Shown: one piece after another, positions 45,668 to 55,923 of the stretch
Position numbering within the stretch: the first letter of the stretch is position 1
Layout of the letters: every line of letters starts with the position of its first letter
DNA from: Porogramme epimiltina
Lineage: Eukaryota > Basidiomycota > Agaricomycetes > Polyporales > Polyporaceae
Direction of reading: 5' to 3'
Assembly (NCBI GenBank): GCA_900155495.1
Contig: FTLJ01000679.1
Span: 1 to 58,956 of the forward strand
DNA length: 58,956 nucleotides
Program-made: the position numbers and the translations under genes
The notes under the pieces: generated by a model
The model's database searches: none
Told to the model about the DNA's origin: nothing
Seen by the model: the letters and a program-made list of their open reading frames with translations, nothing else

Positions 45668-46624
45668 CTACTGAGGTACATAGAGACGGTGGTCGTCCAC
45701 GTACTTTGCGACACTCTCAGTCACCATCGACCTCCAAGTCGCATCACCCAAGGCAACCTTCTCCCGCACCTCACTGCTGCTGTAGACGCACTCTTTCTCT
45801 CCGATATCCACAAAACCTATCCTATCGTGATCTAACGCTGTGAACTCCCCCACAAAATCGGGTAGCTGCACCTCCAGCGCCTCCTCCTCTCCCGCCGACG
45901 CGCCCCTGCTCGTCCGGCGTGCACAGACGATGCGCGAGTCGTCCTCCTGCGGGGAGAGGAACCGGCGCAGCGCGGCGACCATGCTCTCGCGGTCCGCGTA
46001 ATACCGGGCGGCGAAAAAACGTACGATTGTGTCCGTGCCCATGACGAATGTGAGCTTCGGTGTCGGTGGGGCTGCTGGCGAGGGCGTGGACACGATGGGA
46101 GCGGGATGGCCCTCCGGGTCCGAGGCGAGGGACGCGACGCGCGCGCGGAGGAAGTCGAGGAGGAGCGAGGACTTGCCGACGAACGTAGGCTCGTCGATGA
46201 TCGCGACCGCGACGTTGGGGTCGCGCGTCGGCGCGGGAGAGGGTGATGACGAGGTGCGGGCGAGGTCTTGCGCGAGGAGGACCATCATCGCCATGCGTTG
46301 CTCGTACGTCGCGTCGCCCGGCTTGAGCTGCTTGTCCGCGTTGCGCACGGAGAGCAGGAGGAGACGCGCGTCAAAGTCGGGCGGCGCTGGCGCGGACGTC
46401 CGAGGAGGCGGAGCGGCGGCGGTATGTGTCGGAGGGAGGAGGCTTGATAGGGAGAGGTGCGCGAGCGTTGGGGGGTTGAAGGATGAGTCGAGTACAGAGA
46501 TATGGAGAGTGGGCGCGATGGGAGAGGAGGGTGGGGGGAGGGGCCAGCGCGGGTGTGGGACGTGGATGAGCTCGACTTTGGAGAGGCCCTTCTGAATCCG
46601 GTGGAGGAAAGTGGCGAGACTCAT
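45668..46624 (-). CDS. Pof1-type nicotinamide mononucleotide adenylyltransferase
   Basis: This is a predicted enzyme of NAD+ synthesis that transfers AMP from ATP to nicotinamide mononucleotide, related to yeast Pof1. The frame is intronless and encodes 318 residues from the ATG at 46624. The nucleotidyltransferase hallmarks are present: LDSSFNPPTLAHLSLSSL near residue 43 (the (H/T)xGH site, here TLAH), LLLLSVRNADKQLKPGDATY, FVGKSSLLLDFL, FVMGTDTIVRFFAARYY, and the C-terminal YSSSEVREKVALGD, equivalent to the SSTxxR phosphate-binding motif. A Pro/Ala/Ser insertion separates the first two motifs. The second position of the TLAH motif has Ala where many relatives have Gly. The frame extends 29 codons upstream of 46624, but the MSLATFLHR start fits the family better. 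Confidence 0.85.
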   Translation of the reverse strand: MSLATFLHRIQKGLSKVELIHVPHPRWPLPPPSSPIAPTLHISVLDSSFNPPTLAHLSLSSLLPPTHTAAAPPPRTSAPAPPDFDARLLLLSVRNADKQLKPGDATYEQRMAMMVLLAQDLARTSSSPSPAPTRDPNVAVAIIDEPTFVGKSSLLLDFLRARVASLASDPEGHPAPIVSTPSPAAPPTPKLTFVMGTDTIVRFFAARYYADRESMVAALRRFLSPQEDDSRIVCARRTSRGASAGEEEALEVQLPDFVGEFTALDHDRIGFVDIGEKECVYSSSEVREKVALGDATWRSMVTESVAKYVDDHRLYVPQ

Positions 46625-47639
46625 CGCTACGAGCGTACACTCAGATGAGGGGACGACATGGACGGGCATGCTGCTCGGGAACGGGACGTTAGGGCTCGGA
46701 AAGATGAACACTTACTTCGAGTCCGATTGATGAGTATCGCAGTATGTTCCGTGTGTCGACGCTATGCCTTATGGCGCACCTCTAATAGTGCGACGCGAGT
46801 CCTATGCTCGACCTCGAATACAGAGAGCACTTGTAGGGAGGATGGAGAAGTCTCGAGGCAACCCGTAAGACTTGCTTTATCAAGCGCACGTGGTCGTGCT
46901 CTCTCGCGTCACGGACCCCACGGCGGTCGGCCGTCTACCACAACTTACCCGCGGCCCAAGCACCCTTCTCATTTCGTATATGCGAAACAAAACATAGGTG
47001 TAGTGTATGCTCTCCACAATTCCGCTTATTATGACACGCTCTCACAGCTCTCTAGACAAGTACGGTGTGGACACGTAATTGCAAGCGAAGTCAAGCCTAG
47101 ACCTACATTCGTCCTCAACTTCACCGGGCGGTACATCCATAACAGTCTGTCTGACAGATTGTTGCCGTTGTCTTTTCGAACCCTTCCCCATGAAGCTGCT
47201 TTCTGGCCCTATCGCCGAGCCTTGGTCTGCAATAACCAATTTACGTGTATGTCCGGCGCAGTAGTAGTACGCACACATTCAGTGCATTCATCCAGTGCAT
47301 TTACCAGTGCGTAGACGTGCCTGTTGTCGGCACGCAGTAGAAGCCGGCCATTCGTGTTTGTCCTTGATACAATAGAATCGCTCATCATGATGAGCCTGCG
47401 AGAAGTTCCAATTGCATCCGTCTCATCCGTCGGCAGAGTGGAGGCAACAAGCCCCACGAAGGCAGAAGCAACGTTAACGACACAGTTCGGTATAAGGGGA
47501 GAAGGCTACCAGGGACCATGAACAATCAGTCTCCCTCGTTTCGCCGTGGCATTGTTTTTTTTTACCGTCTTGTGACTCGTTAAGTGCTTACTGCTTCTAG
47601 CTCAACTTGACTATTAACTAATGCGCTATTTGCAGAATC
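46625..47639. other. Intergenic between divergent NMNAT and HET genes
   Basis: About one kilobase. A plus-strand frame of 218 codons at 46658-47314 has no recognisable domain and begins inside what should be the NMNAT leader, so I do not call it. A T9 run lies near 47553. The region presumably holds both promoters. Confidence 0.45.
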
Positions 47640-49814
47640 ATGTGGCTCTTGAGTACCGCACGCGCAGAACTCAAGTTCTTCGTTTCCCCAGAGGACGTTC
47701 CAGGAGGATATGCGATCCTCTCCCACGTATGGCTCAAGGACTCGCTAGAAGACACCTTTCAAGACGTCCAGGCGTATGCAAAACAATGCACTGCTAGTGT
47801 GCTCCGGAATGGCGTGGTGGAACCCTCGTCCGACCCATTATCTCACCACGCCACTGATTCCTCAATTCACGAAGACGACAATCACTCTCTCAGCAACATG
47901 TCCTCAGACCCCTCCGTCTCGGATATCGCTACTACCTCCAAGGTAAAATCATACCCCACGAACCCGCGTGACCTCGTATCCCCCAAAGTACGCGCCTTTC
48001 TCACCCTCGCCGAGGAGGATGGGTACGATTGGGCATGGGTCGACACGTGCTGCATCGACAAGACAAGCAGCGCCGAACTCACAGAAGTGATCAATTCTAT
48101 GTTCCGGTACTACGCCCTCTCCGACGTCTGTTATGTCTATCTCGCGGATGTACCCCCGGAGTGCAACTCGTCGGAGCGGTACAACAAGATCAAGGGCAGC
48201 GAATGGCACAGGCGCGGGTGGACGTTACAGGAGCTCATCGCGTCCAGGACAGTCCTTTTCGTATCACAGACATGGACCGTCATAGGCGACAAGTACCGCT
48301 GGGCCCCCATCTTGGAGAAGATCACCAATGTACCACAGAGCGTCTTGCGCTTCGAGGAGGACTTCATGGACAAGAGTGTCGCCGAGCGGATGTCTTGGGC
48401 GGCGGGACGCCAAACGACACGGATTGAGGACCAGGCGTACTGCTTATTCGGCTTGTTCGGTATCCATCTTCCGGCGATGTACGGCGAAGGTGTCAACGCT
48501 TTCTATCGTCTGCAGGAAGAGATTCTCAGGACATCTCCCGACACCACGCTGTTTGCGTGGGGACATCGGTATAAGTCCGATGGCAACGGCAGCCTGACCC
48601 GTATCATGGGGGCGATTCCCCGAGTATCATACGCCTCCGACCTATACGGTCCCTACCTCCTTGCACCATCACTCTTGGATTTCGATCAAGAGATTTCCGG
48701 GAAGATTGAGTATACACCCGTACGTCGACTCCGTGTCACCCGACGTGGGAGTGAGCTGACCACTGGTGACCGGCAACAGAATCCAGATATCCCCTGTTTC
48801 ACCCTCACCTCTCAAGGCATCCATGCTCACCTTCAACTTAGTCATATAAACGCTCAATTTACAGTAGCCCGACTCTCTTGCACGATGTCCTCCCGCCCCG
48901 TCTGGCTAGTTCTACGTCGCAGTCAAGACGCTAGAGCAGAATCTTGGGACAAGCTCGGAGTCCTTCTATCCGAAGGAGAGCCTCCGGATATGGTATGGAG
49001 TTGGGAAGATATCTACATTGCCGCACGCCCCTTGTCCCGCGCGTCACGCACTCAAGACCCCAAGTCTCTCCTCGCCCGTCTCAACGCGGACACCAGCGCT
49101 CCTTACCGCATCAAACCCTCCTCGCGCCTCGGCCGTCATCTGCGGCTTACATCCGCGAAGAGTCTATCAAGTCCTTCGATCGGCAGCCCTGTGGTGCTTT
49201 TGGTATTTGAGGAATACCCCCATTTTGTACTCACACTCGTAATCGGCCGTTGCGAGGACACACAGTGCGACCCCCAAACAGATGGGCATGCCGCGCCCGG
49301 ATCCGATACAGACGGCCCCGCGCCCACGATTCACTACGCTTCCTTCCGACTCTGCACTTGGCGCAACTATCCCGATCTCGACGACCCATCTACACTGATA
49401 CGACATCGGTGCCCTGAGGACCACATCTCCTCTTGGCCCGACAACAGGACCACGTTCAAGGGCGTCGCCGTCAACCCGCCCGGGTACGATACGGACGGGA
49501 ACATCGCTTCCCACATGCGGTCGGGGTACGCGTTGGCGGTGGACATCGCGTTCAAGTGCAGCCCTTTCAACCCGAGCGGGGAGACGTTGGAGTTCGACAT
49601 ACAGCACTCGAGGGGCCCCATCTTGTTCACGCACCCGGCGCATTGGGCGGCCACCGTGCCGCCGGGGTTCGAATCCGCTGACATCGAGGGCCTGGAGAAG
49701 GAGGATAAAGATCGAGCTAAGGTTGTCCTTGACGAGTTCGTGATGATGCCAAACTCGAGCAGGCACCACTTTACGGTCCCTATCTCCAAAATCAGTTTCT
49801 CGAAAGGGTCCTAG
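47640..49814 (+). CDS. HET-domain (heterokaryon incompatibility-like) protein
   Basis: This uninterrupted frame of 724 residues has an N-terminal HET domain, the module that triggers cell death in fungal non-self recognition. Domain landmarks are YAILSHVWLKDSLEDTFQDV (residues 24-43), DWAWVDTCCIDKTSSAELTEVINSMFRYY, VCYVYLADVP, EWHRRGWTLQELIASRTVLF, ERMSWAAGRQTTRIEDQAYC, LFGLFGIHLPAMYGEG and AFYRLQEEIL, the usual order. About 65 Ser/Asp-rich residues are inserted between the first and second conserved blocks. The C-terminal 420 residues are not a NACHT-WD40 architecture as in Podospora HET-E; they contain FDIQHSRGPILFTH-like strands and resemble the variable tail of mushroom HET proteins. Being intronless in an intron-rich neighbourhood is common for this family. 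In most mushrooms the partner of such proteins is unknown. Confidence 0.88.
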   Translation: MWLLSTARAELKFFVSPEDVPGGYAILSHVWLKDSLEDTFQDVQAYAKQCTASVLRNGVVEPSSDPLSHHATDSSIHEDDNHSLSNMSSDPSVSDIATTSKVKSYPTNPRDLVSPKVRAFLTLAEEDGYDWAWVDTCCIDKTSSAELTEVINSMFRYYALSDVCYVYLADVPPECNSSERYNKIKGSEWHRRGWTLQELIASRTVLFVSQTWTVIGDKYRWAPILEKITNVPQSVLRFEEDFMDKSVAERMSWAAGRQTTRIEDQAYCLFGLFGIHLPAMYGEGVNAFYRLQEEILRTSPDTTLFAWGHRYKSDGNGSLTRIMGAIPRVSYASDLYGPYLLAPSLLDFDQEISGKIEYTPVRRLRVTRRGSELTTGDRQQNPDIPCFTLTSQGIHAHLQLSHINAQFTVARLSCTMSSRPVWLVLRRSQDARAESWDKLGVLLSEGEPPDMVWSWEDIYIAARPLSRASRTQDPKSLLARLNADTSAPYRIKPSSRLGRHLRLTSAKSLSSPSIGSPVVLLVFEEYPHFVLTLVIGRCEDTQCDPQTDGHAAPGSDTDGPAPTIHYASFRLCTWRNYPDLDDPSTLIRHRCPEDHISSWPDNRTTFKGVAVNPPGYDTDGNIASHMRSGYALAVDIAFKCSPFNPSGETLEFDIQHSRGPILFTHPAHWAATVPPGFESADIEGLEKEDKDRAKVVLDEFVMMPNSSRHHFTVPISKISFSKGS

Positions 49815-49966
49815 GAGGTTCATACAATAGCGAGTACTACAGTCTTCCGGTTACAGTAGACAAAGTCCAATATCTATGAGGTATCACTCGTTCATGCGCA
49901 CATTCAAGTCCACGTCTTCGAAATGTCCTTCGTAGTCCATCACAACATATCAACATATCACATCTT

Positions 49967-52416
49967 TCACGCACCCGCCAGATTCAACGCGTTCAGCTCA
50001 ACACCCAGCCCACCGGCCGCGTTCTCAGCACGCGCAGCGACGTCGCCCTTCGCCGCCAACAGCGCGCCGTCCTTCGCCACCACGCCCTCCCGCACGGCCC
50101 GGGCGTTCTCCTTCCCCGCTTCCGCCGCCGCCGCCTGCCAGCGCGCGACCCAGTCGACGACGCGCCGCGCCATCTCGCGCCCCTCCCGCGCGCGCGCGCC
50201 CGTCTCGCCCGCCGCGCGCTTCGCGGCCTTCGCGGCGCGCCCGAGCGCCCACGCGCGCGCGACGGCGTCCGCCCATTCGCCGACCTCGTACTGCGTGCGC
50301 GAGAGCTCGACGCCGGCGCCCTCGCGCTCGAGGAGGAGCCGGAGGCCGTGCTCCTCGATGAAGAGCGGGCGCGGGACTGCGGAGCACAGAGTCAATAAGG
50401 TGATCGTCAAAAGACCGAGGAAGAGTGAGGAAGAGAGAAGAGAAGTGGGGGAGACGCACCGTAGACGAACGGCGTGCACGCGTCGACGCACTCCGAGACG
50501 GTGCCGTAGCCGAGCTTGCCGAGGAGCACGTCCGCGACGGCGGTCAGGTCCGGCATGTACACGTCCCGCGGCGCGACGAAGAAGCCCTCGGGGAGCGCCT
50601 CGCCGTCCTCGCGCCCCCAGTCCTTCGACACCCCACACACGACCGCGATCCACGACGCGTCCGGCAGGATGCGCGGCTCGTCCTCCGCGCCGTCCTCCGT
50701 GCCTTCCCCTGACGCCTCCGTGTCTCCCGGGCCCGCACTGGCCCCGCCGAACGCGCACGGCGCCCCGGGCGCGGGCGACGGGGGGATCGTGACCGCCTCA
50801 AAGGCCGGGAAGGCGGAGAACGTCGAGGCCGTCGCGGTGCGCGGCGACGTCGGCACCGCCGCGGGCGGCGCGCCGTGCAGGCGCAGCGGCGCGAGCGCGC
50901 GGGTGGTGCTGTTGCTCCGGGAGAGGCCCGTCTGCGCCTGCACTTTCTGCTGGCCCTGGCGGGCGGCGGGGGCGGTGGACGTCGCCGCGCGGAGGGCGTC
51001 CTTCAGGGCCTGCGGGTCGAGGCGGGTGTCGGGCTCGGGCTCGGGCGCGGGGGGTTTCTCGGGGGCGCCGTGGCGTGCGGGCGAAGGTTCGAACTCGCGC
51101 GGGGGCGGTTGGGGCACGGTCGTCCCGGTCGGGCTGAGCTGGGGCAGGGGCGTCGCCGCCTTGGACGGGGTGCGGCTGTGCGAGCGGCTGTGGGGCTTGT
51201 GGAAGACCTGTCCGCCGAAGGAGACGATGAGGATGCGCGTCGTCGCGGGGTCGTGCAGGTGCGCGGGGACGCCGATCGACGTGAGGAAGCGGCTACGGCC
51301 CTCAAGCGTGTAGATGTCTGGGTTAGGGGCGCGCACGAGGAGCGGGGCGGAGGCGACTGTGCGCCCCAGTGGTTTGGGCGGGTATTGTGGCGGGAAGGGG
51401 ATCTGCGGGTGAAGCGCGTAGGAGGAAGGAGACTGCGCGAGGTGGTCGATGATGGGTTGTTTGAATGTGCGCGCGTCGATGTCTACCCAGTTGGGAGACG
51501 GGAGGCCCGGGCGTATTGCGAAGGACGGCAAGGGAATCATGCCGGGAAGTCTCATGAGGAGGTCCGCACAGCGGTATCCAGTATTGATTTGATCGACTAG
51601 GGGAGCAAGATGCTGTAGGGGTATAGGAACATCGGGTTCGAGATCTTCTTTGGCTTTAGCCGCTGGAGGTGAGAGCAAAGCGTCCGCTGCAGGGTGCTCG
51701 GGCTTAGAAGGTTCGTCTATAAGGGGCGTTGAGAGATAGCTGTACACGGAGTCGAAAGTGAAGTTGGTGATGAGGACTGAGGGAATACCGGCTTCGTTCG
51801 CAGCAAGACTGAGCGGCAGTTTAGTGCCAACATACGCCATATATGCGCGGACACGGACACTCACCATCCAAGAAATGCAGCGTCACTTAGCACGCAGTCC
51901 GCGCCGACAGCCTTCAGCCACTGGCTCTCATCCAAAACCTTCTGATCCTTCCTCTCCATGAAATTCTCCAAAACTTCTACGCTCTTCTGGCGGTCTACAC
52001 GGTATCTGTGCGGTTGGACGAGGTATCAGACAACACTCAGCGAATCCCAATTGTTCGATGCTTACGCGAGTGGTTGTACGATTACAGGGTCTATGTTTGC
52101 ATTACGATACAGTGCTGTGGGGGGCCATTAGGAGTGCGCGCAAGATAGGATGAACGCGTGCTTACCTCCTTGAGCTATACTATCTGAAAATACATGCTTC
52201 GGTGCCGATGATACAATGTGGACGAGAGGGCGGTCATCGAGGCTGAGTAGATGGCGCGCAAAGGCAGAGACACGGGTAGCATGGCCGTAGCCTGAATGCG
52301 GGTTTAATGAGTTGGAGTAGGATAATAGAGAGCGATACTATTCACGCACCGTGACCAGAGCAATAATACGCAAATGTTAGCCTTCTACTAGTCTCCGTCG
52401 TGGTGGGGACTGTCAT
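49967..52416 (-). CDS. Glycosyltransferase-like protein (L-arabinokinase N-terminal type)
   Basis: Six exons (52350-52416, 52166-52291, 52066-52114, 51865-52005, 50460-51808 and 49967-50376) give 713 residues. The fold is of the GT-B/MurG kind. The N-terminal donor-like loop is YYCSGHGYGHATRVSAFARH (residues 18-37), followed by HIVSSAPKHVFSDSIA, DCVLSDAAFLGCLAANEAG and PSVLITNFTFDSVYSYL. The C-terminal half has ILIVSFGGQVF, SWIAVVCGVSKDWG, and GKLGYGTVSECVDACTPFVYV-PRPLFIEEHGLR, the nucleotide-sugar binding region. This matches the glycosyltransferase-like part fused to GHMP kinase in plant L-arabinokinase; no kinase domain is present here. A Pro/Ser/Ala-rich disordered insertion of about 170 residues splits the second Rossmann lobe. 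The sugar donor and acceptor are unknown. Confidence 0.75.
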
Positions 52417-53564
52417 CTTGGAAGGTGGAGGGGGAAAGGGCCACAGTGACAGAGGCGCGATGCTTATGTCGGGAGCGGGGCTCAGGGCTACGCCGAAATG
52501 TGAATTTGGTTGCACTCACCGGCTCTGCGAGACAGATGATCACGCGCAGGCTGATCTGCGGGGGGCGGCGTCTTGGCAAGAGAGCAGCGAATTGCGAAAT
52601 GAAGGGGGGAGGGGGACGAAGGGGAATATATGGCGGGCGAGCTTTAGGGCGAGGCTGGCCTGTGCCGGACGAGTGCGGGGACAAGGCCTCGGGCAAGAGG
52701 GAGAACGAGGGCCACTTTCGTCGATCTTCCTGTGCACGTCGCGCCGCCGTGATTTCCACTCCCGCGATCACCGAGGATGCAGGCGCAGGAATGGATAAGA
52801 GGGGAAGTAGGGGTACTTGCGAGACCAGTCCATTGCAGGCAGGTGAACAGCTGCAATACTGTGGAGCGTCGTCGCCGGAGCGCGAATTCCGCTCGAAGGC
52901 TCTCGCTCGTATCCCTTTTGGGAAATATATCACGTGCCCACCAGGATGTGCGGACCGCAAGCTGGGCTGCTTTCCTGTTCTGCGGTGTAAAACCGTCGCA
53001 AATACCCAGCATGACGGCAAGTAGCAACCGATGAGACCAAACTATACATTTATGAAGATGGGGGAGGAAGTACCACTGGTGGCGGCACCCATCATCCAGT
53101 CATGGTGTACATTCGCACTATTGCGTTCGTCCACTTGTATTCAAGGAGCCATGTCTAAATCTCATCAGCAGAATGTCCTTCCGAAAAGGTGTCGCCCGCC
53201 TTACTTTCTAAAGTACCATTGCCTCTCGGACACAATGTGACATGACATCTCAGACGGACTCGCGGGTGAAGGCCTTGTCTCGCCCAAATCGACATCCTCG
53301 CCACCCGAGTCGACAATCGGCCATCACATTCCCTCAGAAGCTCCAAAACCTTCAGGGGGGGCTCTTCGAATCTGTGCGCCTACGGGAAAAGGTACCTCTT
53401 GAACGGCGTAGATAGTCTCCACGTAGTACGTATGGAAGGCTCTCGATGGACCAGCTCCACCGCAGGATGCTCCACAGTCGCATGTCGCGGGGGAAAGCAT
53501 GTAGAATAAGGGATCGTGAAGTACAATACTAGACAACTCACCCCACGCAAGCTCACAAGTCCAC
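52417..53564. other. 1.1-kb intergenic stretch
   Basis: Both flanking genes are on the minus strand. Overlapping frames of 199 (plus, 52425-53024) and 210 (minus, 52388-53020) codons lie opposite each other with no recognisable motifs. The region next to 52416 is the promoter of the glycosyltransferase-like gene; the right part is the 3' region of the tail-anchored protein gene. Confidence 0.45.
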
Positions 53565-55115
53565 TCACACCAATCCTCTCCCAGCCATACTCACAGTATC
53601 CAGCACCGCCCGCGCTAGCTCCGCCCACACCTTACCCACCACACTCCCCCGCCCGTCCGCACTGCGCAAGCGCCGCCGCACGGCCGCGACCGCCCCGCTC
53701 CCCGCGCCCACGCCAGCCGGGCCCTTCTCGGCCCCGGCGCGCGCCTGCCGCCGGCGCACGCGCACGACGAACGACACGAGCGGGACGACGACGCACAGGA
53801 CCGCGTACAGCAGCACCTGCGAGCGCGACATGCCCTGCAGCAGGCGCGCCGCCGACGCACGCACGAGCGCGAGCGTCGACGGCGCCCGTGCAGCGCTCGC
53901 CGCCTCCGATGCCGGCCCGAACGACGACGCCGCGGCGCGGGGCACGACGGACGCGGAGGAGGTGGGCGTCGACGAGCGCGACGCGCGCGTGGCGGGGCGC
54001 TGCGCGCCTGGGCGGGCGTGGCCGTTCGCCGCGCGGGTCTTGCTCTGCGCGCGCTCGGCGGTGTGTGGGGTGACGGTGCGCGAGGTGGCGGTGCTCGCGA
54101 TGCTGGAGGAGGATGCGGAGTGGGGGGGCTTTTCGCGCGGCTGCGGCGTGGGTGTTTGGGAAGGCGTGAGAGGCGTGAGGCCGCGGACGGGATGGGGTGT
54201 ACGGGGTGTCGCGGTGTGTGTTGAGGAGGATGAGTCGGACATAGCTGGGGAGGGTGTACGTGAAGGTGTCGAGGAGCCTGACGTGGAAGGTGAGGGAACT
54301 GTGGGGAGCTCTATTTGGGAATTCGCAGCAGTTGCGGATTCTGCCCGCAGTTGGCGGAGAGAAAGAACGAATTGCTGTAGAACAGACATTAGCTGACCCG
54401 CTCTGGTGTACCAGGTCGTAATGTATCGTACCTGACGAATATCCTGAGGGAGTTCTCCCTCGTACGTCAAGAAACCCTCGGCGTACTCCCAGTCCTGCAG
54501 CCGCGGAAGAACGTGAAGGCAATACAACTCGAGGACCTTCGCGTATCCCTTTGGGTCGTCCGCATCCGACTCTTGTCCGCGCTTTGCTAACCAGTCCTCG
54601 ACCATCCCTCTTCCAACTTCAACGCAGTCGAGCTTGAGGCTGGCCAAGACGAGCGTGACAAGAATCTGTGCGGGCAGGAATGCGGAGGTAGCCTTTTGTG
54701 GAGGTTCACTCGGAGTAAAGAGCTGCAGCGACCGGGTATGGAGTGTCGCGATGAGGGGCTCCGGCGACAGCATAAGATTCGCGCGCAATGCCGATGGTAG
54801 GCTGTCGGGGTCTTGTGTTGACGGTGGAGAGGCATACAGTGTGGTCTCGAATGTGAGTCGTAGGATCTCCCATTTTCGCCTGTGAGACGCTAGCGCGTCG
54901 TTGGTAGTAGTGACAGAATCGGGTGGTGCGATGAGAGAGAACGCTGACGAAAGGAGAGAGAATGTGAGGGCGACGTCTCGTTGGAGAAACGCGCGAGCGG
55001 CGCGGGGGTAGAGTGAGCGGAGGGTTGTAGCAGCCGACGACGACGAGGGTATTGCGCGTGAGCCCTTCAGGGATATGGCGGGCGACGCCGTCGTCGTCAT
55101 TGTAGCGGTAGGCAT
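53565..55115 (-). CDS. Tail-anchored protein, possibly a Pex26-like peroxin
   Basis: The N-terminal half is helical: SLYPRAARAFLQRDVALTFS, HRRKWEILRLTFETTLYASP, FLPAQILVTLVLASLKLDCVEVGRGMVEDWL and YAKVLELYCLHVLPRLQDWEYAEGFL. A Ser/Thr/Pro-rich linker of about 170 residues follows, then one hydrophobic segment (VLLYAVLCVVVPLVSFVV) and a basic tail (RVRRRQ) near the C-terminus. This is the layout of Pex26/Pex15, the peroxisomal membrane anchors of the Pex1-Pex6 export ATPase, and I recall mushroom Pex26 entries with similar LRR-like helices, but the assignment is tentative. The segment 54375-54431 (57 bases, GTACGA...CTACAG with a GCTAAT branch site) looks like an intron without a stop; removing it gives 497 residues. 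The start at 55115 is chosen at the first Met before the helical region. Confidence 0.5.
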   Translation of the reverse strand: MPTATMTTTASPAISLKGSRAIPSSSSAATTLRSLYPRAARAFLQRDVALTFSLLSSAFSLIAPPDSVTTTNDALASHRRKWEILRLTFETTLYASPPSTQDPDSLPSALRANLMLSPEPLIATLHTRSLQLFTPSEPPQKATSAFLPAQILVTLVLASLKLDCVEVGRGMVEDWLAKRGQESDADDPKGYAKVLELYCLHVLPRLQDWEYAEGFLTYEGELPQDIRQVRYITTWYTRAGQLMSVLQQFVLSLRQLRAESATAANSQIELPTVPSPSTSGSSTPSRTPSPAMSDSSSSTHTATPRTPHPVRGLTPLTPSQTPTPQPREKPPHSASSSSIASTATSRTVTPHTAERAQSKTRAANGHARPGAQRPATRASRSSTPTSSASVVPRAAASSFGPASEAASAARAPSTLALVRASAARLLQGMSRSQVLLYAVLCVVVPLVSFVVRVRRRQARAGAEKGPAGVGAGSGAVAAVRRRLRSADGRGSVVGKVWAELARAVLDTVSMAGRGLV

Positions 55116-55923
55116 CGACACCGCTGGTGATGACGGGGAACGCAGGTATAGAGGATAGGCAGAGCCTTGGTGGCCGTAAGTCAGAATGCGGAGACAGCGC
55201 GGACGCCCTGGCTCCCCGCTCCCCGTCCCCCGGCTCGCCTCCTCCGGCGCTCCGGATTTCACATGACCTCCGAATTAGGTAGTAAATTATCCCAGGACAA
55301 AACATCGCCAGTGCCAACGGACCCCAACCTTTATGGAGCATCTCGGCGTTCTACGTTTCAGCGCTGATTCTGCCAACATATTCAATGGCGATGCTTTAGG
55401 TGGCGGGACAGAGGTGTTTCATCCACAATAACGTTCTGAGCACTTGCATGTGGTACACTGTTGCTACTCTCTCCTCAGCCACTGAGACTATAATGGATGT
55501 TTCTTCACAAGGAACCAAAATCCACCGTCTTGATCGGAAAGAGGCCGCGCTTATATACGAATGGAAGTGTTGCATTAGATGCATAGCTTTATTGAGAAAA
55601 ATCCTTTCATAGTGTATGCACTTTCGCTGATGCACTGCCGCTGACCTCTCAAAATGCAGCCGTCGGCGAATGCCGACATCTCCAAAGCTGGAGGAAGGCG
55701 TATGACCTCACGGGGACTATCTATCCATCAGTCAAGCAGCGCGGCGGTTGTAGTAGAACTCAGAGCCTGATCCTGCATATAAAAGATTCTCAGGCGTTGG
55801 CTTCCGCATCTATCCACCAGGACGAAGACACCGACATCGGCAGTATCATCAGCTACCATACCCCAACAAGATTTGCGGATGAAATACCGACCCTACTGCT
55901 CACACGCTAACCTATAATTCCAG
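55116..55923. promoter_or_regulatory. Divergent upstream region with a possible 5'-UTR intron
   Basis: This is about 800 non-coding bases between the tail-anchored protein gene (minus) and the SDR gene (plus). The last bases before the SDR start read GCTAACCTATAATTCCAG, a canonical branch site and acceptor directly abutting ATG, so the SDR transcript may have an upstream exon whose intron ends at 55923. A TATAAAAG element at about 55777 is a plausible core promoter. Confidence 0.45.

Noticed and set aside
46658..47314. 218-codon plus-strand frame between NMNAT and HET genes
   Set aside because: No domain, mixed low-complexity composition, and it overlaps the expected NMNAT promoter and leader.
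49660..49690. GGTTCGAATCC-like tRNA B-box
   Set aside because: It lies within the HET coding frame with no A-box at the right distance and no cloverleaf; I found no supportable tRNA or rRNA in the window.
32446..52416. Idea that the synthase, NMNAT, HET and glycosyltransferase genes form a metabolite gene cluster
   Set aside because: The synthase is the housekeeping type with all domains. There is no tailoring P450, terpene synthase, NRPS/PKS or transporter nearby, and the genes alternate in strand with unrelated roles.
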